A stretch of 64,000 nucleotides of DNA from assembly GCA_015207155.1 (NCBI GenBank), contig JADEXK010000008.1:1-64000 (forward strand), in the 5' to 3' direction. The notes under the pieces were generated by a model. It was not told where the DNA came from. It saw only the letters and a list, made by a program, of their open reading frames with translations, and ran no database searches. This document shows, one piece after another, positions 44,170 to 53,085 of the stretch; within the stretch, counting starts at the first letter, position 1; each line of letters starts with the position of its first letter. Position numbers and translations under genes: made by a program. Source of the DNA: Nostocales cyanobacterium LEGE 11386 (GTDB lineage Bacteria; Cyanobacteriota; Cyanobacteriia; Cyanobacteriales; Nostocaceae).

Positions 44170-44239
44170 AATTTGAGTAATTGCTTTGTGGGAGTTATTC
44201 CTAGCATTAGCAGGTGTAACCCAGAATGTTGCTATTTGG

Positions 44240-44390
44240 GGCGAATTAGTCTCACGCAGAGACGCAAAGGCAAGGCAGCGCTTTGGTGAGGCAGTCCGGT
44301 CTTGGTGGTTTCCCCAAAGAGGAACTGCCGAAAGGGTTTCCCGACTTGTAGCGACTGCCGCGCAGAGAGTAAGAGTTGAAAATCTTGCAT
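44240..44390. repeat. dispersed palindromic repeat cluster
   Basis: Units such as cgcagagacgcaaaggcaag and a gcagtccggt...gaactgcc palindromic segment fill the gap between the ClpP-like and SRPBCC genes. The frames across them are not genes. Confidence 0.55.
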
Positions 44391-44443
44391 TTTGAATTCA
44401 TACTCGTATTCAGCAACGCTTTATTTTGATTCATGTCCTAGAA

Positions 44444-45073
44444 TTATTTCTCATCAGCAGCGTGAGCTAAAGCTTGCTGTAATCTGTTTTTAAGTAGATG
44501 GTTCCAACCACCACTGAGAAAAGAACTCAGAATAATGCTATCTAAAGCCTCAAATCCTGTACTTACTGGCTGTAATTGCGTGCTTTTAGTAACAGTTTCT
44601 AAAGTTTGACTCATCGCATTTGGCTGATGTCTTAAATGACTTTGCCACTGTGGGAAAAGACGCATTGGTTCACCCACTCTGGTAATTTCATACTGGAAAC
44701 TTTTATGCTCCAGTTGCAGTCGAGTACCACCATTAACAGGCTCTAAAGTCCAAGTAACAATTGAAGGCTGACACATCATACTGTCCTGCCATGTGTAGGA
44801 AAGTTTTCTTGGCTCATCCAGTTCAATTACTTGACAGTCAATACTTCCACTTAGTCCTGGTGTTGAGGAAGTTTTCTCTCCCAGGGAAACTGTCTGTAGG
44901 GGATTGATTCCTCCCGCAAACTGGCGTTGCTGAAATTGGAATTTATGTCCAACACGCGGCTCAAAGTCATTTTCCATCAACCACACCGCCAGTGCTTGAC
45001 GATTGGTGAGTACCTGCCAAACCCGTTCTGGCGGATAGGCATAGAAAATTTCCATGTTCAAGTTTCGGAGCAT
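44444..45073 (-). CDS. SRPBCC (AHSA1-like) domain protein
   Basis: The 209-aa product begins with MEIFYAYPPERVWQVLTNRQALAVWLM, the start of an AHSA1/START-like beta barrel; LSYTWQDSM and VTWTLEPVNGGTRLQLEHKSF follow. The C-terminal 60 residues are an extra region. It overlaps the ArsR regulator gene by 16 bases, a common ArsR-SRPBCC pairing in bacteria, and is controlled with it. Ligand unknown. Confidence 0.85.
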   Translation of the reverse strand: MLRNLNMEIFYAYPPERVWQVLTNRQALAVWLMENDFEPRVGHKFQFQQRQFAGGINPLQTVSLGEKTSSTPGLSGSIDCQVIELDEPRKLSYTWQDSMMCQPSIVTWTLEPVNGGTRLQLEHKSFQYEITRVGEPMRLFPQWQSHLRHQPNAMSQTLETVTKSTQLQPVSTGFEALDSIILSSFLSGGWNHLLKNRLQQALAHAADEK

Positions 45074-45393
45074 GAATCTTCCTCTAATAAGTTGCCAAGG
45101 GCATCTAGTTTTTCTTGCCAGAAATCCTCGTAATGGGCAATCCAGTCAGATACCGACTTCAGTGGCTCTGGATTCAGTCGATACAGGCGCTGTCGCCCTG
45201 CTTTCCGCATTTGTACTAAGCCCGCTTCACAAAGAATCTGCAAGTGCTGAGATATGGCTGGTAAGCTCATAGCAAACGGTTCAGCCAGCTGTTTGACTGG
45301 TTGCTCACCATGACATAACCGATCTAATAAAGCCCGACGGGTCGGATCTGCGATCGCTTGAAATACGTTGTCACTAGCAGTAGGTCTACTCAT
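45058..45393 (-). CDS. ArsR-family winged-helix repressor
   Basis: The 111-aa product has the ArsR/SmtB winged helix (VFQAIADPTRRALLDRLC, then KQLAEPFAMSLPAISQHLQILCEAGLV and RLYRLNPEPLK). It has no CxC metal motif, so it is likely not a metal sensor; its signal may be linked to the SRPBCC partner. A large inverted repeat begins 18 bases upstream of its ATG and is the probable autoregulatory operator. Confidence 0.9.
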   Translation of the reverse strand: MSRPTASDNVFQAIADPTRRALLDRLCHGEQPVKQLAEPFAMSLPAISQHLQILCEAGLVQMRKAGRQRLYRLNPEPLKSVSDWIAHYEDFWQEKLDALGNLLEEDSCSET

Positions 45394-45410
45394 TGGTGTA
45401 AACCAAATAC

Positions 45411-45457
45411 TTAAGCAAAACCTTAACTAATTTGATAATAGTTAAGGTTTTGCTTAA
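45411..45457. promoter_or_regulatory. 19-bp perfect inverted repeat, ArsR operator candidate
   Basis: The arms ttaagcaaaaccttaacta (45411-45429) and the perfect complement (45439-45457) flank atttgataa. The element lies in the promoter of the leftward arsR-SRPBCC operon and would also reach any rightward transcript. Perfect, long symmetry over a 47-bp region argues for a functional repressor site. Confidence 0.75.
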
Positions 45458-45498
45458 ATGTCAACTACTTTGTTAGGGAAGAACGAGATTATGGCAAC

Positions 45499-45945
45499 TC
45501 AACCTTGATCAGCATTGAGTTGAGGATATGTCAGCGTCCAATTCTGTGGATTATTCATCTGGAAGTACAAACCTTGAAGTATGAATCGTAAAGCGATGCG
45601 AGTTCTCATGTAGTTCCGCACTAGATGAGTTCCAGGGTCAGCAAAGATATCATCATAGTTTTGACTATAGCCAAATGGTCTGTAACAGTTGCTACCAATG
45701 CCTTTAACTGTTAAAACAAAAAATGGCGATCGCTTGTATTCATTGGGAACCATAAATATTCCATATACTTGGTGGACACCAAGCCACGGCTGTACAACAA
45801 CTTTGGTAGCTTTTACTGGAAATTTTTGAGTTTTTGATGCCAGAAAAGCTTCTGAGTTGCATTGAGAATCATTTATCGGCCACCACAGTGTAATTAGGCT
45901 CAAAGAAACAAACACAATAAAAAAATAAGTCAGTTGGCGACGCAT
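45499..45945 (-). CDS. exported or membrane-anchored hypothetical protein
   Basis: The 148-aa product has an N-terminal hydrophobic segment (LTYFFIVFVSLSLITLWWPI, about residues 4-24) and a soluble domain with two Cys (QCNSEA and SNCYRPFGY) that could form a disulfide outside the membrane. No family recognised; the start and composition look genuine. Its upstream region (45946-46518) is AT-rich. Confidence 0.6.
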   Translation of the reverse strand: MRRQLTYFFIVFVSLSLITLWWPINDSQCNSEAFLASKTQKFPVKATKVVVQPWLGVHQVYGIFMVPNEYKRSPFFVLTVKGIGSNCYRPFGYSQNYDDIFADPGTHLVRNYMRTRIALRFILQGLYFQMNNPQNWTLTYPQLNADQG

Positions 45946-46518
45946 AAACTCAAAAAACAGAATATTTAACTTTTTCCCCAGGAATTGAAAAGTACAGAGA
46001 AGTGCTAAATCCTGAGCAATGATTAAGAATTTTTTTCACCTATAGTTTATCTGTCTCTCTGGCAAAAATAAATTATCTGTACCGCAAATAGCTTGATTTT
46101 AGATTGGTGATTTCAGTCTAGCGTTTATGAGCATCAAATCTAACTTGTAATGTAATTAATCATGTCCTAACACTCATAAATCCATGCAGTTTAGCTAGAT
46201 GGAAATGCCCTATGAATTTTTCTTAACTGAAACTTATTGACTTATAAGCAAAATAGAATTTATGCAAACTTTTGAGTCTTTAATTTTTGATAAATATATA
46301 AATTTGTATCGTTTTTTGCATTTATGGGTGCCAATATGAGTTATATATAGAACCTAACTATAGAGAGATGAATCCAGCAAAAATCCTGCTATTGGGAACA
46401 TCAATGTTTTTTATTTGGACTACATCCAAGTATCAGCAATGAAGGCAAGGAACAAAGTAATTATGGAACTGATACAAATTGAATTTTAATTTGTTGCAAA
46501 ATATAGGTTTTTTTGACC
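45946..46518. other. intergenic, no gene seen
   Basis: AT-rich spacer before the GH65 fragment. A 24-codon plus-strand frame (46369) with a hydrophobic middle is too short to call a gene. Confidence 0.45.
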
Positions 46519-47415
46519 ATGCTTGATGTATTTATTGAAAATTCTCTACAAAATCAGCCACTAATTAACTCTACTGCCTGGAAGGTTATTGAAACGGAAT
46601 TTAACGCTACACAGCTACATGAGCAAGAAACTGTTTTTACGCTTGGTAATGGTTATTTAGGAACACGGGGGACTTTCGAGGAAGGATATCCTCATGATTA
46701 TCCAGCCACAATGATTTATGGTATTTACGACGATGTGGCCATAGCCCATACCGAACTTGTGAATTGCCCCAACTGGCTGCCGTTAGTGGTGACAGTGGCA
46801 GGAGAATGCTTTCGCATGGACAGTGGTGAAATTCTCAAATATGAACGTCAGCTAGATCTGCGTTTGGGTTTAGTTACTCGTGATGTGCGGTGGCGTAGTC
46901 CAGCCGGTCACACGCTGGATTTTCACTTTGAGCGTTTCACCAGTTTGGCAGATCAACATGTTTTGGCCATTCGTTGTCAAATCACATCTATAGACTTTGA
47001 AGGTGATATCACGGTTGAAGTGGGATTTGACGCTCAACCAAAAACCCAAGGTGTGCAACATTGGCGAACCTTCAACCAAGGTGGTATCGAGCAGATTATC
47101 TGGCTGCAAAGTCGAACCATCTACTCAGGCATTCAACTAGGGATGGCTGCTAAGTTGGTGGTAGAAGGTGATGATGCTGCATCGATAAGAGTAGAGAATA
47201 CTTCTGGTGCTCCCACTTTGGCAACTACCTTACAGTTATTTCCAGAAAAAACGGTAGCTGTAGAAAAAATTGTCACTCTGTTTACTTCACAAGATACAGA
47301 AATCCCCATAGCAGCAGCTTTACAGAGGTTAGCTGATGAACCCAGATATACTACCCTACTAGCCGCTCATCTTGCTGCGTGGGATACGCAAATAGTCACG
47401 CGCAAAGGCAAGTAA
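46519..47415 (+). pseudogene. truncated glycoside hydrolase family 65 gene (N-terminal domain only)
   Basis: The 298-aa frame from the ATG at 46519 encodes the N-terminal beta-sandwich of GH65 enzymes such as kojibiose or trehalose phosphorylase: NGYLGTRGTFEEGYPHDYP, then TMIYGIYDDV, WLPLVVTVAGECF, RELGLVTRDVRW-like RLGLVTRDVRW and FERFTSLADQHVLAIRCQ. Family members run about 750 aa with the catalytic barrel after this domain. Here the frame ends right after LAAWDTQIVTRKGK, in a gcaaaggcaag repeat-like tail. The catalytic part is missing, probably through a deletion, so this is a decayed gene. Confidence 0.8.
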
Positions 47416-47424
47416 CCTAAATTC

Positions 47425-48555
47425 TCAAATGGTAATTGGTGAATCTACATAAATTGTCGGTTCTTGCATGGTAAACTCAATTCCCGAATTAGCTAGTTTT
47501 TTAGATATTTTTTCATTTGCTAGCTCTAATAAACGTTTACGCAATTGCAGAGAGTTATCACTAGAACCCAAAATAAAAAATGTCACTCTAGTTCGAGTTG
47601 TCTGTTTTGTAGAATTGTGATTTAAAAAAGTAATACTAGTGCTGCCTGGATCTATACCAAATAGTGAGTTAGTACTTTCGGCAATTACCTGTTGTACCAA
47701 AGCTTGTTCTCGATCTTGCAAAAGCTCGAAAAAATCGAGGTAGAGTAAAACCATCACTTTCTTACCTCGAGTAATATTCTCAATTTCTAAGTTTGCCAAT
47801 ATCGAATTGGGAATAATGAACAACGTACTCTTAGCAGCAGTGCGAATTTTAGTTGAACGAATCCCAATTGACTCAACTCGTCCAAATAATCCTTCGGGGA
47901 TTTGTGGAGATTTTTGTAAGCGAATATATTCTCCAGGAATAAAGGGTCGATCTAAATATAAAACAATTGTCCCTAGTAACTGTTCTAAGGTTTTTTGAGC
48001 AGCAAAAGCAACAGCTAATCCACCAATTCCTAAGCCAGTTAATAAACCAACTAAATTAAATTGTTGACTCTGGGCAAAAGCAATAATCGCAATAAATCCA
48101 ATAATCACATTTGCTAAAGTTTCAAAGACTAAAAGCAATTCGTCTACTTCCCGTCCTAATTTACGCACTAATTCAATGCCATAGGCTCGAATGAATTGAC
48201 GAAATAAACGAGAAGCGAGCCAAGCTAGACTGCTAATAACTGCTAAATCTACAATAGGTGAAAGAAATTTATAAATAGATTGATATTCAATAATCCATGC
48301 TAAAGATAAGGAAATAAGAATTAAAGTTCCAGCTATTCTAAATAAGTTTCTAATAGGTTCAATTAAATTATTGTAAATACTAGCGACTTGCTGCGGTGCA
48401 AAACGTTGAATAATAATTCTGATAAATGTGGGGGTATATCGTCCAATTAGTACTGACAGCAGGATAAAAAGTAAAAATATTCCAAATTTAGATAGGGCTA
48501 ATATTGTGGCATCTCGCTGGAGAAATTCCAGAATAATCTGTGAAATGTTCCTCAT
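47425..48555 (-). CDS. MscS-family mechanosensitive channel (copy 1)
   Basis: The 376-aa protein has several N-terminal helices and the conserved pore helix LLTGLGIGGLAVAFAAQKTLEQLLG, followed by the beta domain start GTIVLYLDRPFIPGEYI and GRVESIGIRSTKIRT. The C-terminal cage domain is present. MscS channels open under membrane tension and release osmolytes. It lies 5 bases after its paralogue at 48561 in the same direction; both end with the same YVDSPITI residues, so this is a recent tandem duplication. Confidence 0.93.
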   Translation of the reverse strand: MRNISQIILEFLQRDATILALSKFGIFLLFILLSVLIGRYTPTFIRIIIQRFAPQQVASIYNNLIEPIRNLFRIAGTLILISLSLAWIIEYQSIYKFLSPIVDLAVISSLAWLASRLFRQFIRAYGIELVRKLGREVDELLLVFETLANVIIGFIAIIAFAQSQQFNLVGLLTGLGIGGLAVAFAAQKTLEQLLGTIVLYLDRPFIPGEYIRLQKSPQIPEGLFGRVESIGIRSTKIRTAAKSTLFIIPNSILANLEIENITRGKKVMVLLYLDFFELLQDREQALVQQVIAESTNSLFGIDPGSTSITFLNHNSTKQTTRTRVTFFILGSSDNSLQLRKRLLELANEKISKKLANSGIEFTMQEPTIYVDSPITI

Positions 48556-48560
48556 TATTT

Positions 48561-49667
48561 CTAAATCGTAATCGGTGAGTCAACATAAATTGTTGGTTCT
48601 TCTATATCAAAAGCAATACCATATTCTTTCAAATACTGAGTCATGCTTTGAGTTGCCAAATCTAGAAGTTGACGGCGTAATTCCATTGAAACATCTCCAG
48701 AACCTAAGATGAAAAAGGAAACTTGTGCTTGAGTTTTATCTGGAGCTTCCGTACTATTGGCATGTTTAAAAGTCACGTCTGTATTGCGTGCATCAATCCC
48801 AAAAATCCCATTGGTACTTTCTAAAATCACCTGACGAATTAACGCTCGTTCTTCATTATTAAGCGTTCGATAAAAGGTCAAATAAAGAATTGACATGACT
48901 TTTTTCGCACCTGTAAAGTTCTCAATATTTACTTGAGTCAGGGAACTATTAGGGACTATGACTAAGGTTCCTTTACCAGAGGTACGAATGCGAGTGGATC
49001 TTAATCCAATAGATTCAACTCTCCCAAATACACCATCGGGTAGACCAATATAATCATCAATTACGAAGGGACGATCAAGATACAGAACAATACCACCTAA
49101 AACTTGCTCTAGAGTTTTTTGAGCAGCAAAGGCTACTGCTAAACCACCAATTCCTAAACTGGCTAGTAATCCTAAAAGATTAATTTGATGAGTTTGAGCA
49201 TAGATAAGAATAGCTAAAAACAGAATAACAAGATTAGCTAACCATTTGAAGAGAATAAGTAACTCACTGCTGATTTTTTGTCCGGTTTGGAAAGCAGCGT
49301 TTAATAAATAAAAATCAAAGAAATTTTTAAATAATCTAGAAGCTAACCAACTCGTGGCGATCGCTAAAGTTAAGCTAATGATAATTTCTAATGAATTAGT
49401 CCAGCTATTTTTAGGTATTATAAATGTAGTTAACTCAAGAACAGCAATGACAGATGCAGCAATAATTAAGCTCTCATTAGGCTTAATTAACTTTTGATAA
49501 ACATCGCTAATTTGGAAAATTTCTAACTGTTTCAAAAGTAACTTTATCCATATAACAACTAAACGAAAACCTACAAAGACTAAAGCTCCGATGACAATTC
49601 CCAGTAAGCCAATTTGAATCTCTCTACCTGTAATATTTTCTGGTAAAAAACTAACATTTAATCCCAT
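48561..49667 (-). CDS. MscS-family mechanosensitive channel (copy 2)
   Basis: The 368-aa paralogue of the downstream channel has helices across residues 1-165 and the pore motif LLASLGIGGLAVAFAAQKTLEQVLG, then GIVLYLDRPFVIDDYIGLPDGVFGRVESIGLRSTRIRT. It shares the C-terminal EEPTIYVDSPITI with copy 1. It is the first gene of the pair; the two are 5 bases apart. Its promoter lies within the 1.2-kb spacer upstream. Confidence 0.93.
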   Translation of the reverse strand: MGLNVSFLPENITGREIQIGLLGIVIGALVFVGFRLVVIWIKLLLKQLEIFQISDVYQKLIKPNESLIIAASVIAVLELTTFIIPKNSWTNSLEIIISLTLAIATSWLASRLFKNFFDFYLLNAAFQTGQKISSELLILFKWLANLVILFLAILIYAQTHQINLLGLLASLGIGGLAVAFAAQKTLEQVLGGIVLYLDRPFVIDDYIGLPDGVFGRVESIGLRSTRIRTSGKGTLVIVPNSSLTQVNIENFTGAKKVMSILYLTFYRTLNNEERALIRQVILESTNGIFGIDARNTDVTFKHANSTEAPDKTQAQVSFFILGSGDVSMELRRQLLDLATQSMTQYLKEYGIAFDIEEPTIYVDSPITI

Positions 49668-50808
49668 CTCAGATTAATGATAAAATTTTTTCTCTTACTC
49701 ATAGGAATTGGCGCTGACTACCTCTTACAGATGCGCCTCTAAATATAGTATTTATTCCCCTATAAGAGGCTGAGTCAACGATCGCAATTTATTATTGCAG
49801 TCATCAGTCACTCATTTGAGTGCTGAGAAAACGCTATCCACAAGTAAATGCTGGATAGATAGGCTATTGAAAGAATGCAAATATTTAATATAAAGTCACA
49901 ATCATTCATGATACTTAATTTAACCTTAATGTCAGCAATGAGGTTACAACTTTAAATTTGTAACCTATGAATTTCACATCCAAATCATGGGATGCAGAAA
50001 GAAAAAATGAATTTGAGTACAAATCCTTGAACCAAACAAAGTTAATTAGGTCACTTAATAGATGAAACTACAAGATTAGGGGCAGTTTAGATATATCTAA
50101 CCCCAAAAGTTATTGATCCAAATTTGAATGTACAAACAAATAAAGTTTGTAACCTAACCCCAGTCTTGCTGAGGTAGGTGGCTAAATTACCGTGATGAAT
50201 TACACTTGCCTAATTTTCGACTAGCTTTTCACCAAAGCTGGCATTTTGCTGCTAGCCCTAAACTGCTGTATGTACCAGCAGCAATAACCAGCTAGCTAGC
50301 ATTAGTTAGCCTATTAGCCTATTATGTGCACGCTATCGCTATCTTTATCTATTTATTATAATTCTAAACTGCAATAAAGCAGCAAAATTAGGTAAAAAAT
50401 GTAGTCTACAAAGTAGTGAGTGAGTATATATTACCACTTATCGTCACAAACGAAATGTTAAAAAGTATTGATTGATGTGCGATCGCTATCAAAAAATAGT
50501 TGCAAATACATTGATGTCAAAAGGGATCTAAAGCATAATACCCCAAGCTTTGGCAGCTTACTCAGAAGATTATGGACATTGATGTATGATACTCAGTATT
50601 TTACTATAGCTTCTCAACTGGCTCCATGTTCCCAAATTGCGATCGCACGAGCCGACAGGAAGCGAGCTACAGATTTTTCTCTGTAATTTTTGCGTATGCA
50701 AGCTAAATTTGTTACTTGTGAATTACCAAAGCATCAAGAGTACAGAGAAAAAAGATTTTATAAGTTACCAAAAAAGTGCGCTCAAAGAAAGTGCTACCTA
50801 AATCACCA

Positions 50809-50838
50809 GTTATCCTTTACTTAATTATTCCTTAACTA
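50809..50838 (+). promoter_or_regulatory. PHO-box-like direct repeats before phnC
   Basis: Two 8-mers, CTTAATTA (50820) and CTTAACTA (50831), spaced by 3 bases, both fit the cyanobacterial PHO box form PyTTAAPyPy(T/A) known from SphR/PhoB sites. A weaker GTTATCCT (50809) keeps the 11-base period. They end 40 bases before the phnC ATG, a sensible activator position. This suggests control by phosphate starvation. Confidence 0.65.
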
Positions 50839-50854
50839 AGCAATTCTAGAGTTA

Positions 50855-50871
50855 GTCTAGACATCTAAATG
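50855..50871 (+). promoter_or_regulatory. GntR/HutC-type operator candidate before phnC
   Basis: GTCTAGACATCTAAATG contains GTCTAGAC, which fits the HutC-subfamily GTnTAnAC core. A near copy (15 of 17 bases) lies in the divergent region of the regulator and phnG at 56804-56820. Its position, 8 bases before the start codon and about 16 after the PHO-like repeats, suits a repressor over the transcription start. Confidence 0.65.
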
Positions 50872-50878
50872 TCAACTA

Positions 50879-51676
50879 ATGGTAACTACTGTGACTATCG
50901 AAGTTAGTAACCTATCAAAAAGTTTTAAAGGGAAGTTAGCACTAAATCAAATATCCTGTAGTATTAACGCAGGAGAAATGGTTGCTCTCGTTGGTGCATC
51001 AGGTTCGGGAAAATCTACACTCTTACGGCATCTCAATGGCTTACAAAATGGAGATGCAGGAGCAGTCTTTGTTTTCGGAATTGCTCTGCAAAGCCAGGGG
51101 AAATTACATTCTAAAATCCGGTATTTGCGGAGTCAGATAGGCTGTATTTTTCAACAGTTTAATTTAGTGAATAGATTGACGGTTATCGAGAATGTTCTCG
51201 TCGGTAACCTAGCAAGATTGTCTTTTGTGCGCTCGGCATTACATTTATTTACTAAAGAAGAAAAAATACAAGCACTTGCTGCATTAGAGAGAGTCGGCAT
51301 TCTAGAACATGCCTACAAACGAGCTTCTATGCTTTCTGGAGGACAACAGCAACGAGTAGCGATCGCGCGATGTCTTGTGCAGGGAGCCAAAATCATCCTT
51401 GCAGATGAACCCATAGCCTCTCTTGATCCTGAATCTGCACGTAAAGTCATGGAGTTACTTGTGCAGTTGAATCAAGAAAACGGCATTACTGTAGTTACTT
51501 CCCTGCACCAAATTCAAATAGTCCGCAGCTACTTTCAGCGAGCGATCGCGCTCAGAGATGGAGCGGTAATGTTTGATGGTGCAACTATAGAACTGAATGA
51601 TACTAAGCTCAATGAACTTTATGGTACAGCAGTAGAAGAACTTGTGATGAGAGGACATGGAGAAATGTTGGTTTAA
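50879..51676 (+). CDS. phnC: phosphonate ABC transporter ATPase
   Basis: The 265-aa ATPase has Walker [10 protein letters not shown] (about residues 39-47), signature LSGGQQQRVAIARCL and Walker B IILADEP, then the H-loop VTSLHQ. The RSQIGCIFQQFNLVNRLTV and the LARLSFVRSALHLF insertion are typical of PhnC. It would drive uptake of phosphonates or related compounds together with the PhnD and PhnE products. A MITE separates it from phnD, so an independent promoter may lie between them. Confidence 0.95.
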   Translation: MVTTVTIEVSNLSKSFKGKLALNQISCSINAGEMVALVGASGSGKSTLLRHLNGLQNGDAGAVFVFGIALQSQGKLHSKIRYLRSQIGCIFQQFNLVNRLTVIENVLVGNLARLSFVRSALHLFTKEEKIQALAALERVGILEHAYKRASMLSGGQQQRVAIARCLVQGAKIILADEPIASLDPESARKVMELLVQLNQENGITVVTSLHQIQIVRSYFQRAIALRDGAVMFDGATIELNDTKLNELYGTAVEELVMRGHGEMLV

Positions 51677-52016
51677 TTCCCAGATGTTTCCAAATAAACG
51701 CAAACAGAAAATGTCTTCATCACCATCAATAAAAAATACAGCATAAGTAGAACGACTTGAAAAAAACAAATTATGTAAAGTAATGTAAATTTACCGAAAA
51801 TCAGTTCGTAGTCAGGACTTTAGTCCTGATTTGAGAACTTTAGTTCTCACTACAAACCTTTAATTATTTACCCTGTTCTACTTATTTTGCTTATTGCTGA
51901 TTGAAATTATGAATTTATCTCGCGCATAGACGTAAAGAAAAAGAAACTTAATTTTGGCATTTCATAGTCTGATTCAGTAATCGCAGCACACCTACTAAAT
52001 ACTGGAGGATTTACCA
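51677..52016. other. phnC-phnD spacer with MITE copy 2
   Basis: The 340-base gap holds the MITE at 51743-51885 and then AT-rich sequence with a ggagg ribosome site before phnD. A cttaatttt segment at about 51946 resembles half of a PHO box. No gene seen. Confidence 0.55.
51743..51885. mobile_element. MITE-like element, copy 2 (two-hairpin type)
   Basis: The 143-bp element has the same ends (ataagtaga/tctacttat) and the same two hairpins as 16394-16525, with the second loop changed from aa to tt. It sits inside the phnC-phnD operon and its hairpins could attenuate read-through. It has no coding capacity. Confidence 0.8.
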
Positions 52017-53015
52017 ATGAAAAGACGGTTATTTATTGAAAAAACTTCTTTGTTTGCTACATCTTTAGCAACTGCCAAAGTTTTATCGGCTTGTAGTGCT
52101 AATTCAAGTCAAGTTGACGGGAATATTAAAGAACTTAACTTTGGTGTTATTTCTACAGAATCTCAGGCTAATCAAAAACCTTTGTGGGAACCTTTCATTG
52201 CCGCAATGTCTAAAGAAATTGGCATACCTGTCAAAGCCTTCTATGCTACTCAATACGCAGGTGTCATAGAGGCGATGCGCTTTGGTCAAGTTCATTTAGC
52301 TTGGTATGGTGGTAAATCCTATATTGAAGCGGCAAAAGTTGCCAATGCAGAAGCCTTTGCTCAAACTGTAGGTGTGGATGGCAGTAAAGGTTACTATTCT
52401 CACTTAATATCTCACAAGGAAAATCCAATCACAGCAATAGCAAAAAAGCAAGGTGGCGACAAATATGTAATTGAAAATGCTGCTAACCTGACCTTTGCTT
52501 TTAATGATCCAAACTCGACCTCTGGATTCTTAGTGCCGAGTTACTATGTATTTACAAAAAACAAAGTTAATCCCAAAAAAATATTTAAACGGTTGATTTT
52601 TTCCGGCAGTCACGAAACAACTGCTCTTGCTGTTGCCAATAATCAAGTAGACGTTGCTACCAATAATAATGAGTCTTTAGAACGTTTAGAAAGAACCAAT
52701 TCCTCAGCTTATAAGAATATTGACATTATTTGGACATCACCCATAATTCCCAGTGACCCTATTGCCTATCGTAAAGATTTACCAGAAGATGTAAAAAATC
52801 AGCTTCGCAACTTCTTTTATAACTTCAAAGATAAAAATATTTTAGAACCTTTACAGTGGTCATCTCTAGTCCCGGCTGATGATAAGACTTGGAATCCAAT
52901 TAGGGAACTAGATATTGCTAAACAGATTGTAGATGTGCAATCTCAAGAGAATTTGAGTGAAGCAGACAAGAAGAAGTTAGATGAACTAAATAACCAGCTT
53001 AAGGCACTTTCATAA
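52017..53015 (+). CDS. phnD: phosphonate-binding lipoprotein, copy 1
   Basis: The 332-aa periplasmic binding protein starts MKRRLFIEKTSLF with a Tat-like twin Arg and a lipobox at LSAC (about residue 26). The mature part carries the PhnD pattern NFGVISTESQANQKPLWEPF, YATQYAGVIEAMRFGQVHLAWYGG and NDPNSTSGFLVPSYY. It would capture phosphonates for the PhnC/PhnE transporter. It is a close paralogue of the next gene. Confidence 0.93.
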   Translation: MKRRLFIEKTSLFATSLATAKVLSACSANSSQVDGNIKELNFGVISTESQANQKPLWEPFIAAMSKEIGIPVKAFYATQYAGVIEAMRFGQVHLAWYGGKSYIEAAKVANAEAFAQTVGVDGSKGYYSHLISHKENPITAIAKKQGGDKYVIENAANLTFAFNDPNSTSGFLVPSYYVFTKNKVNPKKIFKRLIFSGSHETTALAVANNQVDVATNNNESLERLERTNSSAYKNIDIIWTSPIIPSDPIAYRKDLPEDVKNQLRNFFYNFKDKNILEPLQWSSLVPADDKTWNPIRELDIAKQIVDVQSQENLSEADKKKLDELNNQLKALS

Positions 53016-53085
53016 CTTAAATAGCTGACATTTATCTAAAGGCATCAAAAACTGCTAAATTTAGGATAATTTCGGGAATTTACGC

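Larger units (their letters stand above)
49668..50878. other. 1.2-kb intergenic region upstream of phnC
   Basis: The left edge holds the mscS promoter and the right edge the phnC promoter with a PHO-box-like repeat and GntR motif (listed separately). A second PHO-like pair, CTTAATTT-AAC-CTTAATGT (49914-49932), lies far from phnC. A 33-codon frame at 49966 and a 72-codon frame at 50468 lack support. The middle is AT-rich with no clear RNA gene. Confidence 0.55.

Noticed and set aside
44186..44395. 69-codon frame between clpP-like and SRPBCC genes
   Set aside because: It runs over dispersed gcaaagg and palindromic repeats.
46369..46443. 24-codon hydrophobic frame before the GH65 fragment
   Set aside because: Too short and without a ribosome site or family.
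49966..50067. 33-codon frame in the phnC upstream spacer
   Set aside because: No ribosome site, no homologue recalled; probably chance.
50468..50686. 72-codon frame before phnC
   Set aside because: No ribosome site, mixed composition and no recognisable pattern; it lies in an AT-rich spacer.
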